DNA of 64,000 nt from positions 434,001-498,000 of the forward strand of contig NZ_CP016769.1 in assembly GCF_002287925.1 (NCBI RefSeq), written 5' to 3'. Both the position numbers and the translations under genes were made by a program. Origin of the DNA: Candidatus Planktophila lacus. GTDB lineage: Bacteria > Actinomycetota > Actinomycetes > Nanopelagicales > Nanopelagicaceae. Under the pieces are notes generated by a model. It saw only the letters and a program-made list of their open reading frames with translations. It was not told the DNA's origin and did not search any database. Of the stretch, positions 12,113 to 21,501 are shown piece after piece (the first letter of the stretch is position 1; every line of letters begins with the position of its first letter).

Positions 12113-13990
12113 GTGCCTGCAATTCCAATTGCCAAGGCTCCGCAACCGGCAGCGACAAACCCCGCGCAGATACGTAACTTCTGCATCATCGCCCATATCG
12201 ATCACGGCAAATCAACGCTGGCAGATCGCATGCTCGGCATCACCGAAGTTGTAGAAGCTCGCAATATGCGCGCGCAATATCTAGATCGCATGGATATCGA
12301 ACGCGAACGCGGCATCACCATTAAGTCGCAAGCAGTTCGTCTGCCATGGCGCAGCGGTATCGATGGCCAGGAATACATCCTAAATATGATCGATACTCCT
12401 GGGCACGTTGACTTTACCTACGAAGTTTCGCGCTCGCTCGCTGCATGCGAAGGCGCAGTGTTGCTCGTTGACTGCGCACAAGGAATCGAAGCGCAGACTC
12501 TTGCCAACCTTTATTTGGCGATGGAGAACAACCTAACGATTATTCCGGTTCTAAATAAGATCGATCTCCCAAATGCGCAGCCCGAAAAGTTTGCGGCAGA
12601 ACTTGCTCGCTTAATCGGTTGCCAACCAGAAGATTGCTTACGCGTCTCTGGAAAAACTGGCGATGGCGTTGCCGACCTTCTAGATCAGATCGTTGCGCAG
12701 ATTCCCGCACCAGTTGGCGATGCCAACGCACCTGCGCGCGCACTTATCTTCGACTCTGTATATGACTCATATCGCGGTGTGGTTACCTATGTTCGCGTTA
12801 TCGATGGACGCCTTAATCCACGCGAACAGATTCAAATGTTCTCAACTGGCGTTCGACATGAAGCACTTGAAGTCGGCGTTATCTCACCAGAGCCACTACC
12901 CAGTAAAGGTTTAGGCGTTGGCGAAGTAGGTTATTTAATTACCGGTGTAAAAGATGTTCGACAGTCACGTGTTGGTGACACTGTCACTAACTATCAAAAC
13001 CCAACAAAGACCGCACTTGCTGGTTATAAAGATCCGAAGCCAATGGTCTTCTCTGGTCTATTTCCACTAGATGGCGCAGATTTTCCTTTACTTCGCGATG
13101 CGCTAGATAAATTGCAGTTAAACGATGCAGCCCTTGTTTATGAACCAGAGAGCTCTGCAGCACTTGGCTTTGGTTTCCGCTGCGGTTTCCTCGGTCTTTT
13201 GCATATGGAGATCGTGCGCGAGCGTCTAGAGCGCGAATCCGGGATCAGTTTGATATCAACCGCCCCAAACGTGGTCTATCGCGTGATGCTAGAAGATGGC
13301 AAAGAATTTATCGTTACCAATCCGTCAGAATTTCCTGATGGCAAGATCAATTACGTCAAAGAACCGATCGTAAAGTGCACCATCCTTGCGCCATCTGAAT
13401 ACATCGGAACCATCATGGAGCTCTGCCAAGAACGTCGCGGCACGATGCAGGGGATGGATTACATCTCGGAAGATCGCGTGGAAATTCGCTACACCTTGCC
13501 ACTTGCTGAAATTGTCTTCGATTTCTTCGATCAACTAAAGAGCCGCACCAAGGGTTATGCCTCACTTGATTATGAAGAACTCGGTGACGAAGAAGGCAAT
13601 CTCGTTAAGGTCGATATCTTGCTCCAGGGCGAGGCAGTAGATGCCTTTAGCGCAATCGTTCACCGCGATAAGGCTTACTCATATGGCGTGATGATGACCG
13701 GCAAACTTCGCGAACTTATTCCGCGCCAACAGTTCGAAGTTCCTATTCAGGCTGCTATTGGTTCACGCATCATCGCGCGCGAGAGCATCCGCGCGATCCG
13801 TAAAGATGTTCTTGCTAAGTGTTACGGCGGAGATATTTCACGTAAGCGCAAACTTCTGGAAAAGCAGAAGGAAGGTAAGAAGCGCATGAAGATGGTGGGA
13901 CGCGTTGAAGTTCCGCAAGAAGCCTTCGTTGCCGCCCTCGCCACAGATGCTGATATCGAAAAGATTAAAGCCGCGCGTAAGCAAGACTGA
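12113..13990 (+). CDS. lepA: elongation factor 4 (LepA), back-translocating GTPase
   Basis: A 625-aa translational GTPase: P-loop [11 protein letters not shown] near residue 30, switch [18 protein letters not shown], and [11 protein letters not shown] (NKxD). Domains II, III and V follow, then the LepA-specific C-terminal domain ending [22 protein letters not shown]4 acts on stalled or mis-translocated ribosomes. The start is GTG, 49 nt after rpsT. The hemW start follows the stop by two bases. Confidence 0.97.
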   Translation: MPAIPIAKAPQPAATNPAQIRNFCIIAHIDHGKSTLADRMLGITEVVEARNMRAQYLDRMDIERERGITIKSQAVRLPWRSGIDGQEYILNMIDTPGHVDFTYEVSRSLAACEGAVLLVDCAQGIEAQTLANLYLAMENNLTIIPVLNKIDLPNAQPEKFAAELARLIGCQPEDCLRVSGKTGDGVADLLDQIVAQIPAPVGDANAPARALIFDSVYDSYRGVVTYVRVIDGRLNPREQIQMFSTGVRHEALEVGVISPEPLPSKGLGVGEVGYLITGVKDVRQSRVGDTVTNYQNPTKTALAGYKDPKPMVFSGLFPLDGADFPLLRDALDKLQLNDAALVYEPESSAALGFGFRCGFLGLLHMEIVRERLERESGISLISTAPNVVYRVMLEDGKEFIVTNPSEFPDGKINYVKEPIVKCTILAPSEYIGTIMELCQERRGTMQGMDYISEDRVEIRYTLPLAEIVFDFFDQLKSRTKGYASLDYEELGDEEGNLVKVDILLQGEAVDAFSAIVHRDKAYSYGVMMTGKLRELIPRQQFEVPIQAAIGSRIIARESIRAIRKDVLAKCYGGDISRKRKLLEKQKEGKKRMKMVGRVEVPQEAFVAALATDADIEKIKAARKQD

Positions 13991-13992
13991 TC

Positions 13993-15111
13993 GTGCTCTC
14001 ATTCTACGTACATATCCCGTACTGCATTAAGCGCTGCGGATATTGCGACTTCAATACCTACACGCCTACTGAGCTACAGGATGGCGCAACCCTTGAGATC
14101 GTCTCTAACGATTACATCGATGCGGTTCTGCGTGAATTAGAGAGCGCACCTAAAGACCAAGTCCCAACAATTTTCTTCGGGGGAGGCACGCCTTCGCTAT
14201 TGCCCGCCCATGATCTAGGTCGAGTAATCACCGCGATTAAGGCGCGCAATGGTTTAACTGCTGATTGCGAGATTACGCTTGAGGCAAATCCAGATTCGGT
14301 AACGCAAGAGAAGTTAGCTGCCTATCTCGCCGCAGGCTTCAACCGCATCTCATTCGGAATGCAATCTGCGCAACCTCATGTTCTAGCGGTGCTTGATCGA
14401 ACCCACAATCCGGCCAATGTAAAGCGCGCAGTTGATATGGCGCGAGCTGCAGGTTTTCAAAGTATTAGCGTTGATTTGATTTATGGAACTCCTGGTGAAT
14501 CACTGGAGGATTGGCGCAGCACCGTAACTGAGGCGCTCTCGCTGGATATCGATCACATCAGCGCTTATGCGTTGATTGTTGAGACAGGCACCAAACTTGC
14601 GGCGCAGATCAAACGTGGTGAGTTAACTATGCCAAATGATGATCTGATGGCAGATATGTATTTGTTGGTTGATCAGATGTGCAATGACGCAGGTTTGAAT
14701 TGGTATGAACTATCTAACTGGGCAAAGCCTGGCAAAGAGTGCTTGCACAATATTGCTTATTGGAAGAGCGCTAATTGGTGGGGTCTTGGGCCAGGAGCGC
14801 ATTCACATGTTGATCGCAAACGATTCTGGAACGTTAAACATCCAACTGCTTACAAACAGAAGTTATTTGCTGGTGAGTCACCAATTGCAGATTCAGAGGA
14901 TTTAACTGCTGAACAATTGCGCGAAGAATCAATTATGTTGGCGATTCGTATGCGCACTGGTTTAGCGCTCTCGCTATTAACTGATGCCGCCAAAGAAAAT
15001 TTAGAAGCCTATAAATCATCAGGCCATCTAGAGATAGTTGGCGATGCAATCCAGTTAACTGCACAAGGTCGGCTGATCGCTGACCGTTTAGTCCGAGAGG
15101 CGCTGGCCTAA
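13993..15111 (+). CDS. hemW: radical SAM heme chaperone HemW
   Basis: A 372-aa radical SAM protein with the HemW-type cluster motif YCIKRCGYCDF (CxxxCxxC, residues 10-17) and FFGGGTPSLL glycine motif. HemW binds heme and delivers it to membrane enzymes. Older annotations call it oxygen-independent coproporphyrinogen oxidase, but the order lepA-hemW-hrcA-dnaJ is that of the heme chaperone. GTG start two bases after the lepA stop, so the two are coupled. Confidence 0.93.
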   Translation: MLSFYVHIPYCIKRCGYCDFNTYTPTELQDGATLEIVSNDYIDAVLRELESAPKDQVPTIFFGGGTPSLLPAHDLGRVITAIKARNGLTADCEITLEANPDSVTQEKLAAYLAAGFNRISFGMQSAQPHVLAVLDRTHNPANVKRAVDMARAAGFQSISVDLIYGTPGESLEDWRSTVTEALSLDIDHISAYALIVETGTKLAAQIKRGELTMPNDDLMADMYLLVDQMCNDAGLNWYELSNWAKPGKECLHNIAYWKSANWWGLGPGAHSHVDRKRFWNVKHPTAYKQKLFAGESPIADSEDLTAEQLREESIMLAIRMRTGLALSLLTDAAKENLEAYKSSGHLEIVGDAIQLTAQGRLIADRLVREALA

Positions 15112-15133
15112 GCGCCTGTAGTACCTTTAGCCC

Positions 15134-15472
15134 ATGACTACTAGCGCAACGATCATCCTGGCATTTCTCGCCGTCGTATTTGTTATCTCTGGCCTTTCCA
15201 AAGCCAGCGGCAACGAGAAGGGGCTATCTGGCACCCGCGATGTAAATGTTAAAGATGGACTCGCGCGCGTAATCGGTTTCTTTGAAGCGCTATTGGCGCT
15301 TGGCCTAATCCTCGGCCTCAAGTGGAATTGGATGGCGTACTTCCCACTAGTTGGACTCTGGTTCTTTATGGCCGGTGCCATCTTTGTTCACTTCAAAGCA
15401 AATAAGGCGAAGACTGCTTTCCCTGCCTTCTTCCTCTTAACTTTAATTTCTATCGCGCTAGTTTTGATCTAG
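15134..15472 (+). CDS. DoxX-like small membrane protein
   Basis: A 112-aa protein with about four hydrophobic helices and a short basic loop. The layout, with GLSKASG near the first helix and FFEALLALGLILGLKW in the second, fits DoxX/DoxD-like proteins. These are associated with redox or thiol stress in other actinobacteria, but no role can be set here. A TACCTT element at 15122-15127 lies 6 nt before the ATG with no Shine-Dalgarno sequence, suggesting a leaderless transcript of its own. Confidence 0.7.
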   Translation: MTTSATIILAFLAVVFVISGLSKASGNEKGLSGTRDVNVKDGLARVIGFFEALLALGLILGLKWNWMAYFPLVGLWFFMAGAIFVHFKANKAKTAFPAFFLLTLISIALVLI

Positions 15473-15506
15473 AGACTAATAAGAGAAAAGAACTATAGAA
15501 AAAGCT

Positions 15507-16247
15507 ATGCAATCACAACGCCGACTCGAGATTTTGCGCGCCATCGTTGATGAGTACGTAGCTACCCAAGAACCCGTGGGTTCTAAGGCGATTGCCGATA
15601 AAACTTCTCTAGGGCTCTCGCCTGCAACAATCCGCAATGAGATGGCGGTTCTGGAAGATGAAGGGCTAATCACTCATCCGCATACATCGGCCGGACGTAT
15701 TCCAACTGATCTTGGTTACCGAGTCTTCGTAGATAAGTTGGCAACGGTGAAGCCGATGTCATCTGCCGAACGCCGTGCGATTGAAACTTTTTTAGATGAA
15801 GCAAACAACTTGGATCAATTGATGAAGAGATCTGCAAAGTTGTTGGCAGATCTAACCAAGCAGGTTGCAGTAATTACCTATCCCATAACTGGCGAAGGCG
15901 CCGGTAGCGAAAAGATGACTATTTCTGGAACCGCCAACTTGGCGCGTTCTGGTGAAGATTTAGGAACATCTCTCTCACCAATTCTTGAAGCACTTGAAGA
16001 GCAAGTTGTTCTGCTTCGCTTACTTGGCGATGCCAATGACACCGTTAAGGTGCGAATCGGCGGCGAACAAAGTGAGAGCAATTTACGTCAAACATCCCTT
16101 GTCACAGTTGGTTATGGCGCAGCGGAGTCTCCAGTTGGAGCGCTCGGTATTCTTGGGCCAACGCGTATGGATTACGCAGGCTCGATGGCAGCAGTCTCTG
16201 CAGTTGCTCGTTATGTTGGGCGTTACATTACGGAAGGCCCACAATAA
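15507..16247 (+). CDS. hrcA: heat-inducible repressor HrcA, internally shortened
   Basis: A 246-aa HrcA homologue. The winged-helix N-terminus ([24 protein letters not shown] to [17 protein letters not shown]) and the C-terminal region ([53 protein letters not shown]) are both well preserved. Actinobacterial HrcA is usually about 340 aa. The missing 90-100 residues fall between VAVITYP (about residue 130) and the SGTANL segment, where the first part of the GAF-like domain and the dimerisation insert normally lie. The reading frame is intact. HrcA normally represses groE or dnaK operons through CIRCE operators; none was seen here. dnaJ follows with no gap. Confidence 0.9.
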   Translation: MQSQRRLEILRAIVDEYVATQEPVGSKAIADKTSLGLSPATIRNEMAVLEDEGLITHPHTSAGRIPTDLGYRVFVDKLATVKPMSSAERRAIETFLDEANNLDQLMKRSAKLLADLTKQVAVITYPITGEGAGSEKMTISGTANLARSGEDLGTSLSPILEALEEQVVLLRLLGDANDTVKVRIGGEQSESNLRQTSLVTVGYGAAESPVGALGILGPTRMDYAGSMAAVSAVARYVGRYITEGPQ

Positions 16248-17348
16248 ATGGCTGATCATTACCAAACACTTGGCGTTGATCGTGGGGCAAGTTCAGACGA
16301 AATTAAAAAGGCTTATCGCAAAATTGCGCGCGAACTGCATCCCGATGTAAATCCTGATCCTGCAGTACAAGATAAATTTAAAGAAGTAACTGCCGCCTAT
16401 GAAGTTTTAAGTGATCCGCAGAAACGTCAGTCATATGACATGGGCGGTTCTGGTTTCGGTGGTGGATTTGGTGGCGGTGGATTTAGCGACATCATGGATG
16501 CCTTCTTCGGTGGCGGTGGAAACCGCGGACCACGTCCACGTATGCGCCAAGGACAAGATGCCTTAATCCGCGTTGAAGTTGATTTAAATGAAGCCTGCTT
16601 CGGAACTGAACGCGACATCTCGGTAGAAAGCGCAGTCGCCTGTACCAAGTGCAACGGACAGGGTTCTGCCGATGCTTCAGCACCTGCAATGTGTCAGGTA
16701 TGTAAGGGTCGCGGCGAAACCCAACAAGTTCAGCGTTCCTTCTTAGGACAAGTTATGACTTCGCGTCCATGTTCTGCGTGTCAGGGCTTTGGCAGCGTAA
16801 TTCAAAATCCTTGCCGTGAATGTGCTGGCGATGGCCGCGTACGCGCTCGTCAAAATATAAACGTCAAAATTCCCGCAGGTGTTGAAACCGGCAACCGTAT
16901 TCAACTAGCCGGTCGTGGTGAAGTCGGAGCCGGTGGCGGACCTGCAGGAGATCTCTACGTTGAAATCGTTGAAGCAGAACACCCATTCTTAATTCGCGAT
17001 GGCCACAACCTGCATTTAGCAATCGAAGTTTCATTTGCTGCAGCTTCTCTTGGTACCAAAGTTAAAGTTGAATGTTTAGATGGCGAGATCGAAGTAGAAG
17101 TTCGCGCCGGAACACAGAGCGGGGCAACGATCCCAGTTCGTGGCAAAGGTATGACCCGCCTGCGCGCTGCAACCCGTGGAGATTTAATTGTTCACGTGGA
17201 AGTGCAAACTCCACATAAGTTAAATCGTGAACAAGAAGAACTACTCCGTAAATTTGCTACAGCGCGTGGTGAAAAGCCTGGCGATGTAAAGATCAAGGGA
17301 CTTGAGCAAGGATTCTTTAGCAAATTTAGAGATGCCTTCGGTCGCTAA
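16248..17348 (+). CDS. dnaJ: chaperone protein DnaJ
   Basis: A 366-aa type I DnaJ: J domain with HPD at 31-33, a Gly/Phe-rich stretch (about 65-90), four CxxCxGxG-type zinc repeats (CTKCNGQG, CQVCKGRG, CSACQGFG, CRECAGDG) and two substrate-binding barrels. It delivers unfolded clients to DnaK and stimulates its ATPase. The ATG directly follows the hrcA stop, so expression is probably tied to hrcA. This resembles the dnaJ2 copy of actinobacteria that sits after hrcA, away from dnaK-grpE. Confidence 0.96.
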   Translation: MADHYQTLGVDRGASSDEIKKAYRKIARELHPDVNPDPAVQDKFKEVTAAYEVLSDPQKRQSYDMGGSGFGGGFGGGGFSDIMDAFFGGGGNRGPRPRMRQGQDALIRVEVDLNEACFGTERDISVESAVACTKCNGQGSADASAPAMCQVCKGRGETQQVQRSFLGQVMTSRPCSACQGFGSVIQNPCRECAGDGRVRARQNINVKIPAGVETGNRIQLAGRGEVGAGGGPAGDLYVEIVEAEHPFLIRDGHNLHLAIEVSFAAASLGTKVKVECLDGEIEVEVRAGTQSGATIPVRGKGMTRLRAATRGDLIVHVEVQTPHKLNREQEELLRKFATARGEKPGDVKIKGLEQGFFSKFRDAFGR

Positions 17349-18067
17349 TGCTTAGCCTCTTCTTCGTCGCCGATCTTCCTACGATAGTAGGCAGTACTTA
17401 CCAATTCGGGGGAGATGAAGCAGCGCACGCAATTCGCGTCCTGCGCACCCAAGTTGGAGATTCACTTGCCCTATCTAGTGGGCAAGGTGGCTGGTCGGTT
17501 GTAAAGGTGTTAACTGTTGGCAAGAAAGATATGACGGTGCAAGTCTTATCAACCGGATTTGAAGATAAGTTGTGTGTTGAACTACATGTCGCACAGGCGC
17601 TCACCAAGGGCGATCGCATCAAGGAATCTATTGAGTTAAATACTGCAGGCGGCGCTGATGTGATTCTGCTCTGGGCTGCGGCGCGTTCGATCGGCAAAGG
17701 TTCTCCAGATCTAATGCAGAAGTTAGCCACCACTGCGCGCGAGGCAAGTAAACAAACGCGTCGTAATCGAATTCCATTTGTGATGGGCGTATTAGATGCC
17801 GCAAAGATTGCCGCCGAAATTCCAAATTATGATCTGGTAATTGTTTTGCACGAAGGCGCACAACGTAAATTCACTGAAGTGATTAAACCGGGTTCGCAGA
17901 AAGTTCTAGTCATCATTGGTCCAGAAGGTGGGCTAACCGATGAAGAAGTCGCGCTCTTTACCAAAGCTGGTGCGCAAGTTGCGCTACTTGGTCGCCCAAT
18001 TTTCCGTTCGGCTCATGCCGGAATGGCTGCGTTATCAGGCTTAAACGCAGCTTTGAGAATTTGGTAA
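17348..18067 (+). CDS. rsmE: 16S rRNA (uracil(1498)-N(3))-methyltransferase RsmE
   Basis: A 239-aa SPOUT-class methyltransferase. It has the N-terminal PUA-like domain (HAIRVLRTQVGD) and the C-terminal trefoil-knot motifs VIIGPEGGLTDEEV and LGRPIFRSAHAGMAAL that bind S-adenosylmethionine. It methylates U1498 in the ribosomal decoding region. The ATG overlaps the dnaJ stop by one base. Confidence 0.94.
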   Translation: MLSLFFVADLPTIVGSTYQFGGDEAAHAIRVLRTQVGDSLALSSGQGGWSVVKVLTVGKKDMTVQVLSTGFEDKLCVELHVAQALTKGDRIKESIELNTAGGADVILLWAAARSIGKGSPDLMQKLATTAREASKQTRRNRIPFVMGVLDAAKIAAEIPNYDLVIVLHEGAQRKFTEVIKPGSQKVLVIIGPEGGLTDEEVALFTKAGAQVALLGRPIFRSAHAGMAALSGLNAALRIW

Positions 18068-18083
18068 AGGTATAGTCGCACTC

Positions 18084-18431
18084 ATGGCACTTGATCCAAA
18101 TTGCATCTTCTGCAAAATTATTGAGGGACAGATTCCAGCCGAGATTGTTTATCGCAGTGAGAACGTTGTTGCATTTAACGATTTAAATCCGCAGGCACCA
18201 ACTCATGTGCTTTTGATTCCGACGGTGCATACTGAAAATGCGGCAGTTCTTGCCAAGATGTCACCAACGATTACCGCAGATCTTTTCACCGCAGCCGCCC
18301 ATATCGCCGCCGAGCGCGAGCTAGATGGCTACCGCACCGTCTTTAATACCGGCGCAGATGCTGGGCAGACCGTCTTTCACGCTCATTTACATTTGCTGGG
18401 CGGGCGTGGGCTCGCTTGGCCACCCGGTTAA
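18084..18431 (+). CDS. HIT family (histidine triad) nucleotide-binding protein
   Basis: A 115-aa HINT-type protein: CIFCKIIEGQIPAEIVYRSENVVAFNDLNPQAPTHVLLIP N-terminal half and the HAHLHLL triad (about residues 98-104). Such proteins hydrolyse nucleoside phosphoramidates and acyl- or aminoacyl-adenylates. TATAGT at 18071-18076 is 7 nt before the ATG, with no Shine-Dalgarno sequence, suggesting a leaderless mRNA. rsmE-HIT-phoH-ybeY is the standard actinobacterial order. Confidence 0.92.
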   Translation: MALDPNCIFCKIIEGQIPAEIVYRSENVVAFNDLNPQAPTHVLLIPTVHTENAAVLAKMSPTITADLFTAAAHIAAERELDGYRTVFNTGADAGQTVFHAHLHLLGGRGLAWPPG

Positions 18432-18449
18432 AAGTAGTATCAGCGATAT

Positions 18450-19433
18450 ATGGAACGCACTTTAATAACCGTCCCACCAGCGATTCCGATGGTCTCACTC
18501 ATCGGAGCAAACGATGCCAACTTACGAGCGATCGAAGCGGCTTTCCCAAGCGTTAACATCACAGTTCGCAGTAACGAGATAACTCTGCGCGGACCACATA
18601 TTGATTGCTTAGCAATTGAAAAGTTATTTGCTGAAATGACGCTGGTTATCCGCTCTGGTCAATCTTTAACAGTTGATGCCGTTGCGCGCAGTATTGCGAT
18701 GCTCGGCCAAGAACCTGCGCAAAGCCCGGCCGAAGTCTTATCTTTAAATATTGTCTCTAACCGCGGTCGCACCATCAGACCAAAGACGGCAAATCAGAAA
18801 CACTATGTTGATGCGATTGAAGATAACACCATCACCTTTGGAATTGGTCCTGCCGGTACCGGTAAGACTTATCTAGCAATGGCGAAAGCGGTTGCTGCCT
18901 TGCAAGCCAAGAAGGTAAATCGCATTGTGCTTACGCGCCCGGCAGTTGAAGCTGGCGAAAGTTTAGGATTTCTTCCTGGCACCTTAAGCGAAAAGATCGA
19001 TCCGTATCTGCGCCCGCTCTTTGATGCGCTGCATGACATGATCGATGTTGATTCGATTCCACGCTTGATTCAGACCGGGGTTATCGAGGTAGCACCGCTT
19101 GCATACATGCGCGGTCGTACCTTAAATGATTCATTTATCATCTTAGATGAAGCGCAGAACACCACACCTGAGCAGATGAAGATGTTCTTAACCCGTTTAG
19201 GTTTTGGTTCCAAGATGGTTGTTACAGGCGATGTAACGCAGATCGATCTTCCAAATGGAGCAAAGTCAGGGCTTCGCGTCATCACCGATATCTTGCAAGA
19301 TATTGATGACATCGCATTTATGGAGCTAACCGCAGAAGATGTGGTTCGCCACCGCTTGATCGGCGATATCGTCAAGGCTTACGAGAAATTTGATGCGGCA
19401 AAGGCTGCACCTCGTAATATCCGAAACTCCTAA
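18450..19433 (+). CDS. phoH: PhoH family ATPase
   Basis: A 327-aa PhoH-like protein (PhoL type): N-terminal KH-like region, then a RecA-like ATPase with Walker A GPAGTGKT near residue 132 and Walker B IILDEAQN near 230, and the GESLGFLPGT and RGRTLNDSFI motifs of the family. Linked to RNA or ribosome maturation because it is usually paired with ybeY, as here. Despite its name there is no sign of phosphate control. The gene ends 13 nt before ybeY. Confidence 0.93.
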   Translation: MERTLITVPPAIPMVSLIGANDANLRAIEAAFPSVNITVRSNEITLRGPHIDCLAIEKLFAEMTLVIRSGQSLTVDAVARSIAMLGQEPAQSPAEVLSLNIVSNRGRTIRPKTANQKHYVDAIEDNTITFGIGPAGTGKTYLAMAKAVAALQAKKVNRIVLTRPAVEAGESLGFLPGTLSEKIDPYLRPLFDALHDMIDVDSIPRLIQTGVIEVAPLAYMRGRTLNDSFIILDEAQNTTPEQMKMFLTRLGFGSKMVVTGDVTQIDLPNGAKSGLRVITDILQDIDDIAFMELTAEDVVRHRLIGDIVKAYEKFDAAKAAPRNIRNS

Positions 19434-19446
19434 TTTAAAACCACTT

Positions 19447-19884
19447 ATGACCATAGAAATCACCAACAAATCTGGCGAACTTGTGCCCACAGATCAAGTG
19501 CGCGCCCTGTTGACCCAGAGCCTGGTGCAGTTAAAGCTAAACCCAGAATGCGAAGTTAACTTAGTTTTTGTAGATGAAAACGAGATGACTGAACTACATA
19601 TTAAATGGATGGATGAACCAGGTCCTACCGATGTTCTCTCATTTCCTATGGATATGCCGGCAGCGCCAGGCGATGCGGTGACGCTTGGAGATATTGTGAT
19701 TGCGCCAACTGTGGCAGCGCACCAGGCAGCAACTGCCGGACACTCTGCCGAACACGAAATCTTTATCTTGGCCGCACACGGCTTGCTACATATCTTGGGT
19801 TATAACCATGCCAACAAGGAAGATGAAAAAGTTATGTTCGACCTACAAGAAGATCTAGTTAAGAACTGGCAGGCAAGTGCATGA
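19447..19884 (+). CDS. ybeY: endoribonuclease YbeY (rRNA maturation factor)
   Basis: A 145-aa zinc-dependent endoribonuclease with the HGLLHILGYNH motif near residues 110-120 (three zinc-binding histidines) and the upstream MDEPGPTDVLSFPMD signature. It processes 16S rRNA 3' ends and takes part in ribosome quality control. I chose the ATG at 19447 (MTIEITNKSG). A longer frame from 19390 lies inside phoH. The stop overlaps the next start as ATGA. Confidence 0.94.
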   Translation: MTIEITNKSGELVPTDQVRALLTQSLVQLKLNPECEVNLVFVDENEMTELHIKWMDEPGPTDVLSFPMDMPAAPGDAVTLGDIVIAPTVAAHQAATAGHSAEHEIFILAAHGLLHILGYNHANKEDEKVMFDLQEDLVKNWQASA

Positions 19885-21161
19885 ATGCGGTAAATATCAG
19901 CGCCATCGTTGCTCTAATTGCATTTGCAGGTTTTTTGGCTGCATCTGAATCAGCGCTGACTTCTATCTCACGCGTCTTAATTGAAGAGCTTGAAAGCAAG
20001 CGTGGGGGACACCTTCTAAAGAAGTACTCACAACATCCTTCGCGCTATCTCAATGTTTTGCTGCTTGTCCGCAAGATCTGCGAATTCACCGCAGCCGCGC
20101 TTCTAGCAGTTGCGCTCTTGCGCGAATATTCATCTGCACAAGCGATGATCGCAACTGTTGTCATCATGGTTGTTCTCTCATACGTAGTCGTCGGCGTTGG
20201 TCCGCGCACACTGGGTCGCCAGCAACCACATAAATGGGCGCGCGCCGGAATCTCTGTCGCTTACTTCTTAGCCTTTATCTTGGGTCCAGTGACAAACCTG
20301 CTTATTGCAATCGGTAACGCGATAACACCAGGTAAGGGTTTTCGTGATGGCCCATTTACCAATGAAGCAGAGCTTCGCGATCTAGTAGATCAAGCGCACG
20401 AGCGTGGCTTAGTAGAATCAGATGAACACGAAATGATCAACTCTGTATTCGAACTCGGCGATACCTTGGTGCGCGAACTCATGGTTCACCGCACAGATAT
20501 GGTCTGGATCGAAGGCGATAAGACTCTCCGCCAAGCGTTATCTCTGGCACTTCGCAGCGGTTATTCACGCGTTCCTGTAGTCGGTGAAAACCTCGACAAG
20601 ATTGTTGGAATTGCATACGTTAAAGATTTAGCAAAGCGTGCACTCGATCACCATGAAGCAGAGACAACTGAAAAAGTTGAGCAGCATATGCGCCCTGCAG
20701 TGTTTGTTCCCGAGATCAAGATTGCGGCCGAGCTGCTAAAAGAGATGCAGCGCGATCAGATCCACTTGGCGATTGTGGTTGACGAGTACGGCGGTACCGC
20801 CGGAATCATCACGATCGAAGACATTATTGAAGAGATCGTCGGTGAGATCACCGATGAATTCGATGATGGCGATGAAGCATTTACTTGGATCAATGAAGAT
20901 AAGGCGCGCGCGAAGGCAACGCTACATATTGAAGATCTAGCCGATGAGTTAAAGATCGAGATCGATAAAGAAGACTTTGAAGATGTCGACACTATTGGTG
21001 GCTTGATGGCGCAGAAGTTGGGGCGCGTTCCGATCGCGGGCAGCACGATTTCTATGCTGGGTTGGTCGATTACATCTGAGCGTCCAGTTGGTCGCCGTCG
21101 TAAAATAAGTTCGGTAATAATTGAGCGAGTTAAAAATGGCGAGGTTGATGAACATGAGTAA
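19881..21161 (+). CDS. CNNM/CorC-family membrane protein with CBS domains (hemolysin-like)
   Basis: A 426-aa protein: N-terminal CNNM membrane domain with about three or four helices (1-140), a pair of CBS domains (about 190-310, including HRTDMVWIEGD and VVDEYGGTAGIITIEDIIEEIVGEI) and a C-terminal CorC/HlyC domain. Family members are implicated in magnesium or cobalt export and resistance. The old name hemolysin is not evidence of toxicity. It overlaps ybeY by 4 nt. In actinobacteria this gene is usually followed by a deaminase-like gene and era. Confidence 0.9.
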   Translation: MNAVNISAIVALIAFAGFLAASESALTSISRVLIEELESKRGGHLLKKYSQHPSRYLNVLLLVRKICEFTAAALLAVALLREYSSAQAMIATVVIMVVLSYVVVGVGPRTLGRQQPHKWARAGISVAYFLAFILGPVTNLLIAIGNAITPGKGFRDGPFTNEAELRDLVDQAHERGLVESDEHEMINSVFELGDTLVRELMVHRTDMVWIEGDKTLRQALSLALRSGYSRVPVVGENLDKIVGIAYVKDLAKRALDHHEAETTEKVEQHMRPAVFVPEIKIAAELLKEMQRDQIHLAIVVDEYGGTAGIITIEDIIEEIVGEITDEFDDGDEAFTWINEDKARAKATLHIEDLADELKIEIDKEDFEDVDTIGGLMAQKLGRVPIAGSTISMLGWSITSERPVGRRRKISSVIIERVKNGEVDEHE

Positions 21162-21492
21162 TTCGGATTCAGCCAACCTCTTTGAAAATCCAGAAGATCA
21201 AAAGTTAGCAACTCTTGCTACATCAACTTTGGCACGCTCTGGTGCTAAACAAGCTGCCGCTCTGCGCGATTCAACAGGGCGTACCTATGTTGCAATAAAT
21301 GTGGCATCACCTGAATTAACTCTCGATGCAGTTGAAGCGGTATTTGTTGTCGCCTTGGCATCACAGATTTCTGGAATTGAAGGCGTTGTCTATGCAGGTT
21401 TGCCCGATGCCAAAGTTGCGGTAATCAAGGAACACTCAGCGCAAGCAACGCTCTTTCATATCGATGCAAGTGGAAGTGTGACAAGGGCGTAA
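21154..21492 (+). CDS. small cytidine-deaminase-like protein without catalytic residues (Rv2365c position)
   Basis: A 112-aa protein. Its place, directly after the CNNM/CBS gene, is that of the cytidine-deaminase-like conserved gene of actinobacteria (such as Rv2365c). The sequence GAKQAAALRDSTGRTYVAINVASPELTLDAVEAVFVVALASQISGIEGVVYAG has the shape of a deaminase fold, but the HAE and PCxxC zinc-site motifs are absent, so it should not be an active deaminase. I chose the ATG at 21154 with GAGGT 8 nt upstream. It overlaps the previous gene by 8 nt. Confidence 0.72.
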   Translation: MSNSDSANLFENPEDQKLATLATSTLARSGAKQAAALRDSTGRTYVAINVASPELTLDAVEAVFVVALASQISGIEGVVYAGLPDAKVAVIKEHSAQATLFHIDASGSVTRA

Positions 21493-21501
21493 GATAGCCC
21501 A

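Noticed and set aside
15473-15506. CIRCE operator before hrcA
   Set aside because: The short gap has no TTAGCACTC/GAGTGCTAA inverted repeat.
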